DNA from: Flammeovirga pectinis
Lineage (GTDB): Bacteria > Bacteroidota > Bacteroidia > Cytophagales > Flammeovirgaceae
NCBI RefSeq assembly: GCF_003970675.1
Contig: NZ_CP034563.1
Coordinates: 935,501-999,500, forward strand
Length of the DNA: 64,000 nt
Direction of reading: 5' to 3'
Translations under genes and position numbers: made by a program
The notes under the pieces: model-generated
The model's input: only the letters and a program-made list of their open reading frames with translations
What the model was told of the DNA's origin: nothing
Database searches by the model: none
Shown: piece after piece, positions 58,001 through 64,000 of the stretch
Layout: each line of letters opens with the position of its first letter
Position numbering within the stretch: position 1 is the stretch's first letter

Positions 58001-58054
58001 TTATTAGCAGTGCCAGTCTTCTATGCACTTTTCTACAATATTAAAACCAAATAA
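55022..58054 (+). CDS. RND efflux pump, inner-membrane permease
   Basis: 1010 residues, standard for AcrB/MexB-like HAE-type RND permeases, twelve helices and two large periplasmic loops. Helix 4 carries IIAMGMLVDNSIVVVESI with the first of the two proton-relay aspartates kept and the second as Asn; helix 10-12 has the usual FMSFIGWIGLLGMVIKN. The N-terminus (GVIAYNKIGKLEDAPFTIKQAVVLTSYPGASAKEVEQQITD) is typical. It expels drugs, detergents or similar compounds with proton exchange. Second gene of an operon with adaptor and TolC. Confidence 0.95.
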   Translation: MNLTKFTIDNKPFSWFILLLIILGGVIAYNKIGKLEDAPFTIKQAVVLTSYPGASAKEVEQQITDKLEEAIQSMDGLDYLDSDSRPGVSRILVVLKKTIAADDIQQMWDLLRRKVGDAQSSLPANANPSIVNDDFADVLGLFYGIYGEGYSYRELNDYADDIKKDLLKVDNVAKVSLFGKAQESIDIKLSYTAMNQLGVSLEDIMITLNQQNSLVNAGFINTNKQRIRVKVGGDFADVKELNSFLVNTKNGQQVKLSEIASIEEGYVTPYTTKMKIEGQSAVGIAISASAGANVVEVSEGIRNKLSQIKTDLPAGLHIQNIYDQGKESQEANNGFIFNLVASVVTVVVILLFFIGLKNGILVGSGLVFSILATIIVMWSFGINMERVSLAALIIAMGMLVDNSIVVVESILMKMKQGVPKQQAIMEAAKASSWPLLGATIIAILTFLPIRISPDATGEYLSSLFSVLAISLSLSWVFALTQSALVCDVFLKDEPKNEKSSDLYQGKLYDKFRSLLGLSIRYKYISLGIFLTIFSVSLFTAKYMSVVFMPELEKNLFKINAFAPEGTRIDYTEEAADEIYNWLKNQKEVKEVTVTIGMTPPRYFLASSSYGPQSNVMHFIIKCDDFDNVEKVFNRLEEQKRDLFPELFVRPELYSVMSPLDGKVEVRFMGNDILVLDSLNHVAMDIMRATPKARHVHSSWFNMSPIWNAEYSSNKVARAGVTRVDIANSFKIINEGLVVGIYREENELMPIMLKTDEGSTADITKVENMSVLSKSKTVPLPQLVNDLSVDYEYQLIQTYNRHRAISALCDPVKGVTTGELQKEIVSKIEAMELPEGYTMMWDAEKKNQKEAVDAIVTFFPLAFLLIIAILIALFGNYKQPLIVMVLLPFSLIGVVFGLVGLGRAFDFMSFIGWIGLLGMVIKNVIVLLDEVNIQRQEGLSHYTAIIAATVSRTRPVLMAAITTMFGMIPLIPDSVFGAMAVTIIFGLGFATFLTLLAVPVFYALFYNIKTK

Positions 58055-58059
58055 TAGTC

Positions 58060-59373
58060 ATGACGTTATTCAAACAGATAATGAGTGCCATAGTATTGGT
58101 ATTTCTTTTAGGAGATGTTTACGCACAAGCCAACGATCCCTATTTAGGCGAGTATAGAAAAGATGCTTTAGCACACGAACAATATGTGAAGATTGCAGAA
58201 AATAGGGTAGAAATTAGACATAAAAATTACAAAGCAGCAGCAGCAGACCTTCTTCCAAAAATTTCTGCATCAGCAGATTATTGGTATGTGCAAAACCCTC
58301 TATTAATGGCTTTTCCAGAAGACAATAGGTTAGGAGAATTATCGGGAATGTCTTTAGGAGAAGGTGCAAATAACCAATATGGTGTTTATACCACATTAAC
58401 TCAGCCTATTTATAGAGGTGGAATGTTAAAGGAGAAGCAAAAAAGAGCACAAGTAAGAGAACAAATGTCTTACGATGAATTACAAATTACTAAACAGGAT
58501 ATTGTAATGGCTACAGATTTACAATATTGGCAATCTGTTGCACAGAAAGAATTAGTGTATGCTATGCATAACTACAGAGATGATTTAACTAGAATTTCTA
58601 ATTTAGTAGCACATAAAGTAGAAGTTGGAACAGTAAACAAAAGTGATCATTTAATGACGGAAGTACGTGTAAACCGTGCAAAGTTAGCTGTTATACAAGC
58701 AGAAAATGATTTAAAAGTTTACAGTATGTCTCTAAACAGACTTCTAGGTAGAGGTTTTGAAGATACTTTGCCTTTAAGTGATTCAATTGTTTTAGAAGCT
58801 TTTTTCTTACCGACAATAGATCAGAAAGTACGCCCTGAATACACATTAGCAGAGCACAAAGTAAAAAGTAGTGTGCATGAACTAAATATGGTAAAAAGTA
58901 CTTACAAGATGCAACTAAGTGGTATCGCTACTGGTTCTTATTCATCTCCTGGTTATGATTTTAACCCAGGAGCATTACCAAATATTCAATTAGGAATGAT
59001 GCTTAGTATTCCAATTTATCAAGGACGCAAGAAACATCAAGTAGTAGGTGCACAACAAATTAGACTGCAGAATAGAGAATTAGAATTAGAACGTACACAA
59101 GAGATTTTAAACTTAGAAGTTGCGCAGAAAAAAGTTGCATGGCAAAATAGTATTAAAGAAACAGACCTTGCCAAAACATCAGTAGATAAAGCGAAAGAAA
59201 ATGCGTTGGCTATGGAAGAACGCTTTGAGGAAGGAATGATTGATATTTTAGAAGTGATCGACTCGCAACTTTATTTAGAACAGGCAGTAATAGAATTTAT
59301 TCAAAGTAAATTAAAAGCACAGGTCCAATGGACACATTATTTACGTGCTATAGGACATCTAACAATTAACTAG
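58060..59373 (+). CDS. TolC-family outer-membrane efflux protein
   Basis: 437 residues with a signal peptide (ends about GDVYAQ) and two homologous OEP halves made of long helices and barrel strands (AENRVEIRHKNYKAAAADLLPKISAS; GVYTTLTQPIYRG; MMLSIPIYQGRKKHQ). It forms the exit duct of the RND system encoded upstream; its start is 5 nt after the pump stop. A clear terminator follows. Confidence 0.95.
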   Translation: MTLFKQIMSAIVLVFLLGDVYAQANDPYLGEYRKDALAHEQYVKIAENRVEIRHKNYKAAAADLLPKISASADYWYVQNPLLMAFPEDNRLGELSGMSLGEGANNQYGVYTTLTQPIYRGGMLKEKQKRAQVREQMSYDELQITKQDIVMATDLQYWQSVAQKELVYAMHNYRDDLTRISNLVAHKVEVGTVNKSDHLMTEVRVNRAKLAVIQAENDLKVYSMSLNRLLGRGFEDTLPLSDSIVLEAFFLPTIDQKVRPEYTLAEHKVKSSVHELNMVKSTYKMQLSGIATGSYSSPGYDFNPGALPNIQLGMMLSIPIYQGRKKHQVVGAQQIRLQNRELELERTQEILNLEVAQKKVAWQNSIKETDLAKTSVDKAKENALAMEERFEEGMIDILEVIDSQLYLEQAVIEFIQSKLKAQVQWTHYLRAIGHLTIN

Positions 59374-59387
59374 TTGCTATATTTTAA

Positions 59388-59423
59388 GAAGTGGGTGCGT
59401 TGAACAACATGCCCACTTTTTTA
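59388..59423 (+). terminator. Terminator after the RND operon
   Basis: AAGTGGGTGCGTTG pairs with CAACATGCCCACTT around AA with two small mismatches, followed by TTTTT. It separates the efflux genes from the two-component pair. Confidence 0.85.
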
Positions 59424-59477
59424 TTTCTCATATTATACTAATCTTTGTCTTATTAGGGCGTATTAAAAAACTATCAA

Positions 59478-60518
59478 ATGATTCTTCTAGAAAGGAATTA
59501 CAAATGGCTACAACCGGTATTAAGTATATCGATTTCATTACTATTATTAGTATTTACATACTGGTCAATTAATATCAATTTTGATATGACCCAGATGTTC
59601 TCCTATATGAGCACCTATTTGTATTTACTATGGTTTAATGGCTTTGTGTTTTTAAGTACAAAGTTTACACAGTTTTTTGATAAATACTTACCTTTTGAAA
59701 AACATTCAAGTTTGCGTTTAACGGTAGAATTGGTCTCTCTGTTTTTAATGGCCTTTATCTTCTTTTATATTGTAATGGTAATTCTTAATATATATGGTGC
59801 AATAGATGAGCCTCACGTGCTGAATAAAAACAATACAATAATTGGTATCTTCCATAGCTTAGTTTTATTGCTCTACAGTTCGCTTACAATTACGGATGAT
59901 TTTTTAAGGAAATGGAGGACAGATTCTTTAAAAATTGAAGCTTTAAAACAAGATAAACTAAGGGCGGAGAATAGAGCTTTACAAGCCCAACTCAACCCTC
60001 ATTTTTTATTCAATAGCTTAAATGTCATTATTTCAGAAATTGATCATGATCCTAAATTAGCAAAGCAATTTGCACTCGATTTGTCTCATACCTATAGATA
60101 TGTGCTACAAAGTAAAGATGTAGAATCAGTTACTTTCGAGACAGAATGGGAAGCCATGCAAGCTTATATACATTTGCATCAAGTTCGGTTAGGGGAAGGT
60201 TTAAAGGTTATAATAACGATAGATTCCGCTTCAAATCAAAAAAAAATACCACCATTAAGTATTCAGCTTTTATTAGAAAATTGCTTTAAGCACAATCAAG
60301 CAACATTAAGAAAACCGTTATCCATCACAATATTTTCGGATGGTAACCATTTCACTATTGAAAATAATAAACAGCCAAAAAATAATTCAGCAGATACATA
60401 CAACATAGGGATTCAGTATTTAAAAGAGAGCTTTAAGCAATTAGATACATACGCTTCTATTCTTGTAGAAGAAGATGATTCGACTTTTAAAATCACTATA
60501 CCATTAATAGAAGCATAA
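59478..60518 (+). CDS. LytS-like sensor histidine kinase
   Basis: 346 residues: four predicted membrane helices (to about 140), then a coiled linker (KIEALKQDKLRAENRALQAQ) and the His_kinase domain with H175 in LNPHFLFNSLNVI, then an HATPase-like tail (IQLLLENCFKHN). This is the LytS/YehU class, which pairs with LytTR regulators. The regulator gene starts 5 nt after its stop. Being next to an RND operon, it may control that operon or membrane stress in general. Confidence 0.9.
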   Translation: MILLERNYKWLQPVLSISISLLLLVFTYWSININFDMTQMFSYMSTYLYLLWFNGFVFLSTKFTQFFDKYLPFEKHSSLRLTVELVSLFLMAFIFFYIVMVILNIYGAIDEPHVLNKNNTIIGIFHSLVLLLYSSLTITDDFLRKWRTDSLKIEALKQDKLRAENRALQAQLNPHFLFNSLNVIISEIDHDPKLAKQFALDLSHTYRYVLQSKDVESVTFETEWEAMQAYIHLHQVRLGEGLKVIITIDSASNQKKIPPLSIQLLLENCFKHNQATLRKPLSITIFSDGNHFTIENNKQPKNNSADTYNIGIQYLKESFKQLDTYASILVEEDDSTFKITIPLIEA

Positions 60519-60523
60519 CAACC

Positions 60524-61285
60524 ATGAAAGTTCTTATAATTGAAGATGAAATTCCGGCTCAACGCTATCTTAAAAATATCATTAAAGAAATAAAACCGAA
60601 ATGGGAATTTCTTTTCCCTTTGCAATCTGTTGAAGAAGGAATAGAATTCTTTACGGAAGAGGAAGTAATGCCCGATCTGATTTTTATGGATATTCAGCTT
60701 ACCGATGGAATTAGTTTTGAAATTCTAGAGCAAGTGAATGTCAAAATACCAATCATCTTTGTTACAGCATATGATGAGTACGCATTAAGAGCTTTCCAAG
60801 TAAATAGTATAGATTATCTTCTAAAGCCTACTTTTGTAGACGCTGTTAAGGTTGCAATTGAAAGGTTTGAAGAGCAACTAAATTTACCACTAAAAGCAGA
60901 AGTGATTGAAGAGGTTTTAAGAACAGTGAAAACTTCTGATAAAGCATATAGAAAACGACTGTGGGCCATAAAACCTAATAGTTTAGATGTTGTTATTGTA
61001 GATGATATTGCGTGTTTCTATTCAGAAAATAAACAGACGCATTTATTATCCTTACAAAACGATAAAGCTAAAGTAGATATTACAATGGATAAATTGGAAG
61101 ATGAACTCTCACCAGAAAGGTTCTTTAGAATTAACCGTCAGTACATAATTAATATTAATGCCGTGCAAGGCATAGAACCTTATTATAATAGTAAATGGGT
61201 GCTCCGTTTAAAAATTGATCCATCTATAGAAATCGTTATTCCGAAAGATAAAGTAACAAAGTTTAAAAATTGGGTAGTGGATTGA
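60524..61285 (+). CDS. LytTR-family response regulator
   Basis: 253 residues: receiver (to about 120) with phospho-acceptor D56 (LIFMDIQLTDG) and conserved Lys-Pro later (DYLLKPTF), and a C-terminal LytTR DNA-binding domain (about 145-250: YFSENKQTHLLSLQND, ERFFRINRQYIININAVQGI). It is the partner of the LytS-like kinase, co-transcribed. Such pairs control membrane, biofilm or efflux genes; the target here is not shown. Confidence 0.95.
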   Translation: MKVLIIEDEIPAQRYLKNIIKEIKPKWEFLFPLQSVEEGIEFFTEEEVMPDLIFMDIQLTDGISFEILEQVNVKIPIIFVTAYDEYALRAFQVNSIDYLLKPTFVDAVKVAIERFEEQLNLPLKAEVIEEVLRTVKTSDKAYRKRLWAIKPNSLDVVIVDDIACFYSENKQTHLLSLQNDKAKVDITMDKLEDELSPERFFRINRQYIININAVQGIEPYYNSKWVLRLKIDPSIEIVIPKDKVTKFKNWVVD

Positions 61286-61356
61286 TGCAACTAAAAGCAA
61301 CAAATAATTTATTTATCCAAAAAAGTCTTGATTCAGTTCAAAAAAAGCGTGAAATA

Positions 61357-61387
61357 TTGGTGTATTTAAATTGAGCAGTTAATTTTG
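61357..61387 (+). promoter_or_regulatory. Promoter of the pyrophosphatase gene
   Basis: TTG (61357-61359), 20 nt, then TAATTTTG (61380-61387), 43 nt before the start codon. It fits the Bacteroidota consensus. Confidence 0.65.
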
Positions 61388-61430
61388 CATGTTTTTAAAA
61401 TTATAGTTAACAAAATACTAAAAGAAGACA

Positions 61431-62369
61431 ATGAGTTTTCAACTATCTTTTCCTAGTAATGCTTTATTTGTAGGGCATAAAAATCCAGATACAGATTGTA
61501 CTTGTAGTGCTATTGCAGCAGCAAATTTATGGGGAGGTACTCCAATTATTCAAGGAGAATTAAACCCAGAAACAGAATTTGTGTTAGCACAATTTAAAGT
61601 TCAAAAACCTGCTTTCGAAGATAATTTTGCAGGAAAGGATGTAGTTATTGTTGACCATAACCAAACTACACAATCTGCTCCATCTGTAGTAGAAGCAAAT
61701 ATTCTTTCTATTATAGATCATCATGCAGTACAGGATAACTTCTTTTTCCAAAAAGGACCAATCCACATTGATATGCGTACTGTAGCATCATGCTGTACTA
61801 TTATTGCAGATTACTACAAAGAAATGAATGTAGAGATTTCTGCGCAAATGGCAGGGGTTATGTTAGGTGGTATTCTTTCTGATACTTTAGGCTTAACTGT
61901 ACCACATACAACGGATATTGACAGAGAGATTGCTGCTCAGTTAGCTGAAATTGCTGGTATCGATAGCGTTGAAGGTTTTGCAAACGAAATGTTAGCGGCA
62001 AAATCCGACCTGTCTAAATACACTGCAGCAGAAATCTTAAACTTAGATTATAAAGATTTTATCTTCGGAGATATCAAAATTGGTTTTGGTGTTTGCGAAA
62101 GCTTATTAATTGATAAAGTTATTGCTAAGCAAGAAGAAATTAATGCAGCAATGATTGAAAATAAGAAAGGTGGTTACGATGCTATCTTCTTTGCATATGT
62201 AGATTTGGTAACTAAGAACTCTGTAGTTGTTGGTGCTGATGATGCAGACTTTGCTGTTTTAGAAGAAGCATTTGGTGTTGCTAAAGGTGACTTAGGTGTT
62301 ACTTTAGAAGGAAAAATTTCTCGTAAGAATGATTTTATTCCTCCGGTTTCTGAGCATTATAACGCTTAG
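61431..62369 (+). CDS. ppaC: Manganese-dependent inorganic pyrophosphatase
   Basis: 312 residues of the DHH superfamily (family II PPase). Metal motifs are clear: GHKNPDTDCTCSAIAA at the start, VDHNQ, IDHHAVQ (DHH) and the C-terminal DHHA2 domain ending in SRKNDFIPP (the substrate-binding SRKK/SRKN motif). It hydrolyses pyrophosphate in the cytoplasm and drives biosynthesis. It is monocistronic with its own promoter and terminator. Confidence 0.95.
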   Translation: MSFQLSFPSNALFVGHKNPDTDCTCSAIAAANLWGGTPIIQGELNPETEFVLAQFKVQKPAFEDNFAGKDVVIVDHNQTTQSAPSVVEANILSIIDHHAVQDNFFFQKGPIHIDMRTVASCCTIIADYYKEMNVEISAQMAGVMLGGILSDTLGLTVPHTTDIDREIAAQLAEIAGIDSVEGFANEMLAAKSDLSKYTAAEILNLDYKDFIFGDIKIGFGVCESLLIDKVIAKQEEINAAMIENKKGGYDAIFFAYVDLVTKNSVVVGADDADFAVLEEAFGVAKGDLGVTLEGKISRKNDFIPPVSEHYNA

Positions 62370-62454
62370 TTTTCAAAATTATAATTGATACTTGCAACTG
62401 CTTTTATTCATTTATAGAATGAGATAAGTCTACATATCAATAAAAATATAATAA

Positions 62455-62490
62455 GAAGGTTATCTTGTTTTGAACGAGATAACCTTTTTT
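62455..62490 (+). terminator. Terminator after the pyrophosphatase gene
   Basis: AAGGTTATCTTGTT with AACGAGATAACCTT form a near-perfect stem, followed by TTTT. Confidence 0.95.
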
Positions 62491-62564
62491 GTAGTTAATT
62501 ATTTAGTAATGGTGTCATTTAGTGATTAAAACGATTATTAACTATCAATGAATTTACTTTTTAC

Positions 62565-62572
62565 TATCTTCG
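62565..62572 (+). promoter_or_regulatory. Promoter box upstream of rlmF
   Basis: TATCTTCG, the same variant box as before carbonic anhydrase, is 23 nt upstream of the start codon. The outer TTG element is not obvious. Confidence 0.5.
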
Positions 62573-62595
62573 CTAAAATTCAAAAAAAATAAAGA

Positions 62596-63483
62596 ATGCA
62601 TCCTAATAATCTTCATATAGAGGGTTATGATTTTGAAAAATTGACAAAATCATATCCTAAGTTAAAAGACTTTGTAATAGATGGAAAGGCAGGGCGACCT
62701 ACCATTTCATTTTCTAATCCTGAGGCAGTAAAAAGCTTAAATGCAGCATTACTTAAAGCCTATTACAAAGTAAATTATTGGGATATTCCTGAAGGATATT
62801 TATGTCCGCCAATTCCTGGTAGAGCAGATTATCTATTAGCAATAGAAGATATTTTAGATACAACAACAGACCTAAAAGCAAGCATGATTAAAGGGCTTGA
62901 TTTAGGAACTGGAGCAAACCTAATCTATCCTTTAATTGGTAAAGGAATGTTAGATTGGAGATTTGTAGGTACTGAAGTAGATGATGTAGCTATTGAAAAT
63001 GCTGTTAATCTAATTAAGAAAAATAAAATTAATCCAAAGGATATTTCTGTTCGTAAACAAGAAGATTCTAAACATATTTTAGAAGGTATTTTACGAAAAG
63101 AGGATCGTTTTGCATTCTGTATTTGTAACCCTCCTTTCCATAAAAGTGCGAAAGAAGCATTGGCAAGTTCTCAGCGTAAGGTGAGAAACTTAACTGGAAA
63201 GCGTACGAAGAAGCCAAAATTAAACTTTGGTGGACAAAGTACTGAACTTTGGTGTGAAGGTGGTGAATTGGCTTTTATCCATCAATTAATAGAAGAGAGT
63301 AAAGACTTTGGAGATCAAGTAATTTGGTTTACTACTTTAGTTTCTAAATCTTCTAATATGGGAGCTGTTCAAAAGTTTCTAAGAGGAGTGAAGCCTGCTG
63401 AATCTCATATTATAGACATGGGACAGGGGCAAAAGAAAAGCCGATTTGTAGCATGGACTTTCAATAAAGAGTTAAAGAAATAA
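62596..63483 (+). CDS. rlmF: 23S rRNA (adenine(1618)-N(6))-methyltransferase RlmF
   Basis: 295 residues, the standard length. S-adenosylmethionine motif I is GLDLGTGAN, and the N6-adenine catalytic motif is N178-P-P-F181 (ICNPPFHKS). MHPNNLHIEGYDFEKL, FSNPEAVKSLNAALLKAYY and VRNLTGKRTKKP are RlmF landmarks. It methylates A1618 of 23S rRNA. Monocistronic with a strong terminator. Confidence 0.95.
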   Translation: MHPNNLHIEGYDFEKLTKSYPKLKDFVIDGKAGRPTISFSNPEAVKSLNAALLKAYYKVNYWDIPEGYLCPPIPGRADYLLAIEDILDTTTDLKASMIKGLDLGTGANLIYPLIGKGMLDWRFVGTEVDDVAIENAVNLIKKNKINPKDISVRKQEDSKHILEGILRKEDRFAFCICNPPFHKSAKEALASSQRKVRNLTGKRTKKPKLNFGGQSTELWCEGGELAFIHQLIEESKDFGDQVIWFTTLVSKSSNMGAVQKFLRGVKPAESHIIDMGQGQKKSRFVAWTFNKELKK

Positions 63484-63490
63484 ACTATAG

Positions 63491-63522
63491 AAAAGACAAA
63501 GTGTAAAAGCTTTGTCTTTTTA
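63491..63522 (+). terminator. Terminator after rlmF
   Basis: AAAAGACAAAG / CTTTGTCTTTT stem around TGTAAAAG, followed by a T. Confidence 0.9.
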
Positions 63523-63540
63523 CTGACTACATTTTTACTA

Positions 63541-64000
63541 ATGCAAACAACCTCGCTTCAAGGATATACTTTTATAGATCTTTTTGCAGGGATAGGCGGT
63601 TTTCACCTTGCTTTATCCTCTTTAGGTGCTACATGCAAGTTTGCAGCAGAATGGGATGAAAAATGCCAAATTACTTATGAAACCAATTTTGGTATAAAAC
63701 CGGCTGGGGATCTTACAAAGATTGATGTAGCCGCTATTCCTATGCATGATATCTTGTGTGCAGGTTTTCCTTGTCAGGCTTTTTCTATTTCAGGTAGACA
63801 AAAAGGTTTTGAAGATACTAGAGGAACGTTGTTTTTTGATGTTGCCCGAATTATTGAGGCTAAGAAACCAAAGGTTGTTTTTTTAGAAAATGTTAGAAAT
63901 CTCATTCGTCACGATAAAGGAAATACACTTAAGGTAATAACAAAAACATTAGATAATTTAGGTTACGATGTAAGCTATAAATTATTAAATGCGAGAAACT
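63541..64000 (+). CDS. DNA (cytosine-5)-methyltransferase, partial (runs off the window)
   Basis: The first 153 residues of a C5 cytosine methyltransferase. Motif I is FIDLFAGIGGFH, motif IV AGFPCQAFSISG (catalytic Cys in PCQ) and motif VI FLENVRN. The first ATG (63541) is 19 nt after the rlmF terminator. The target-recognition domain and any restriction partner lie beyond the right edge, so it may be part of a restriction-modification system or an orphan methyltransferase. Confidence 0.9.
   Translation, partial: MQTTSLQGYTFIDLFAGIGGFHLALSSLGATCKFAAEWDEKCQITYETNFGIKPAGDLTKIDVAAIPMHDILCAGFPCQAFSISGRQKGFEDTRGTLFFDVARIIEAKKPKVVFLENVRNLIRHDKGNTLKVITKTLDNLGYDVSYKLLNARN

Overview
The window comes from an AT-rich marine Bacteroidota (Bacteroidetes) genome, most like the Cytophagales/Flammeovirga group. 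The evidence is SusC/SusD proteins, a hybrid two-component regulator (HTCS), type IX secretion C-terminal domains, promoters of the form TTG-N19/20-TAnnTTTG, and GH16 enzymes of the red-algal galactan type. I see no rRNA, tRNA, CRISPR array or intact insertion sequence.

Layout. 1-2704: end of an unknown gene, a DUF4291 protein, an AAA-ATPase/PD-(D/E)XK protein and a possible gene remnant. 2821-6363: alpha/beta hydrolase, DUF4136 lipoprotein, outer-membrane barrel, and a cation-diffusion-facilitator-like carrier that has lost most metal ligands. 6527-31520: a polysaccharide utilisation locus (PUL). It holds a GH16-fold lipoprotein without catalytic glutamates, a divergent HTCS, two transporters (EamA, MFS), an AraC regulator, a kappa-carrageenase-like GH16, a GH2 beta-galactosidase, a lipoprotein of the AGE epimerase fold, SusC, a SusD broken by one missing G, a surface glycan-binding lipoprotein and a multimodular GH16 enzyme. 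The expected order is cleavage at the surface, capture by SusD and the binding lipoproteins, import by SusC, then trimming by GH2. No sulfatase is present.

32090-39561: a BspA-type leucine-rich-repeat surface protein, beta-carbonic anhydrase, a TonB receptor and a PAS-LuxR regulator. 39706-43198: a probable copper-acquisition operon (small Cys protein, Met/His-rich lipoprotein, OprC/NosA-like receptor). 43195-47017: a YdcZ-type transporter, a porin, a bacterial relative of the Vms1/ANKZF1 ribosome-rescue domain, and a CE2-like esterase. 47152-50926: an H-NOX nitric-oxide sensor next to a hybrid kinase with an HNOBA domain and four receiver domains in tandem. 51008-53495: DUF418, DUF3108 and a small membrane protein.

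53655-53748 is a cluster of three hairpins. 53924-61285 is an RND efflux operon (adaptor, pump, TolC) followed by a LytS/LytTR two-component pair. 61431-64000: manganese pyrophosphatase, the 23S rRNA methyltransferase RlmF, and the start of a DNA cytosine-5 methyltransferase that runs off the window.

The most interesting items are the four-receiver H-NOX kinase, the Vms1-like protein, the catalytically dead GH16 lipoprotein beside the HTCS, the SusD frameshift at a G run, and the lipoprotein AGE-fold enzyme. Family assignments come from motif recognition by eye, not database searches.
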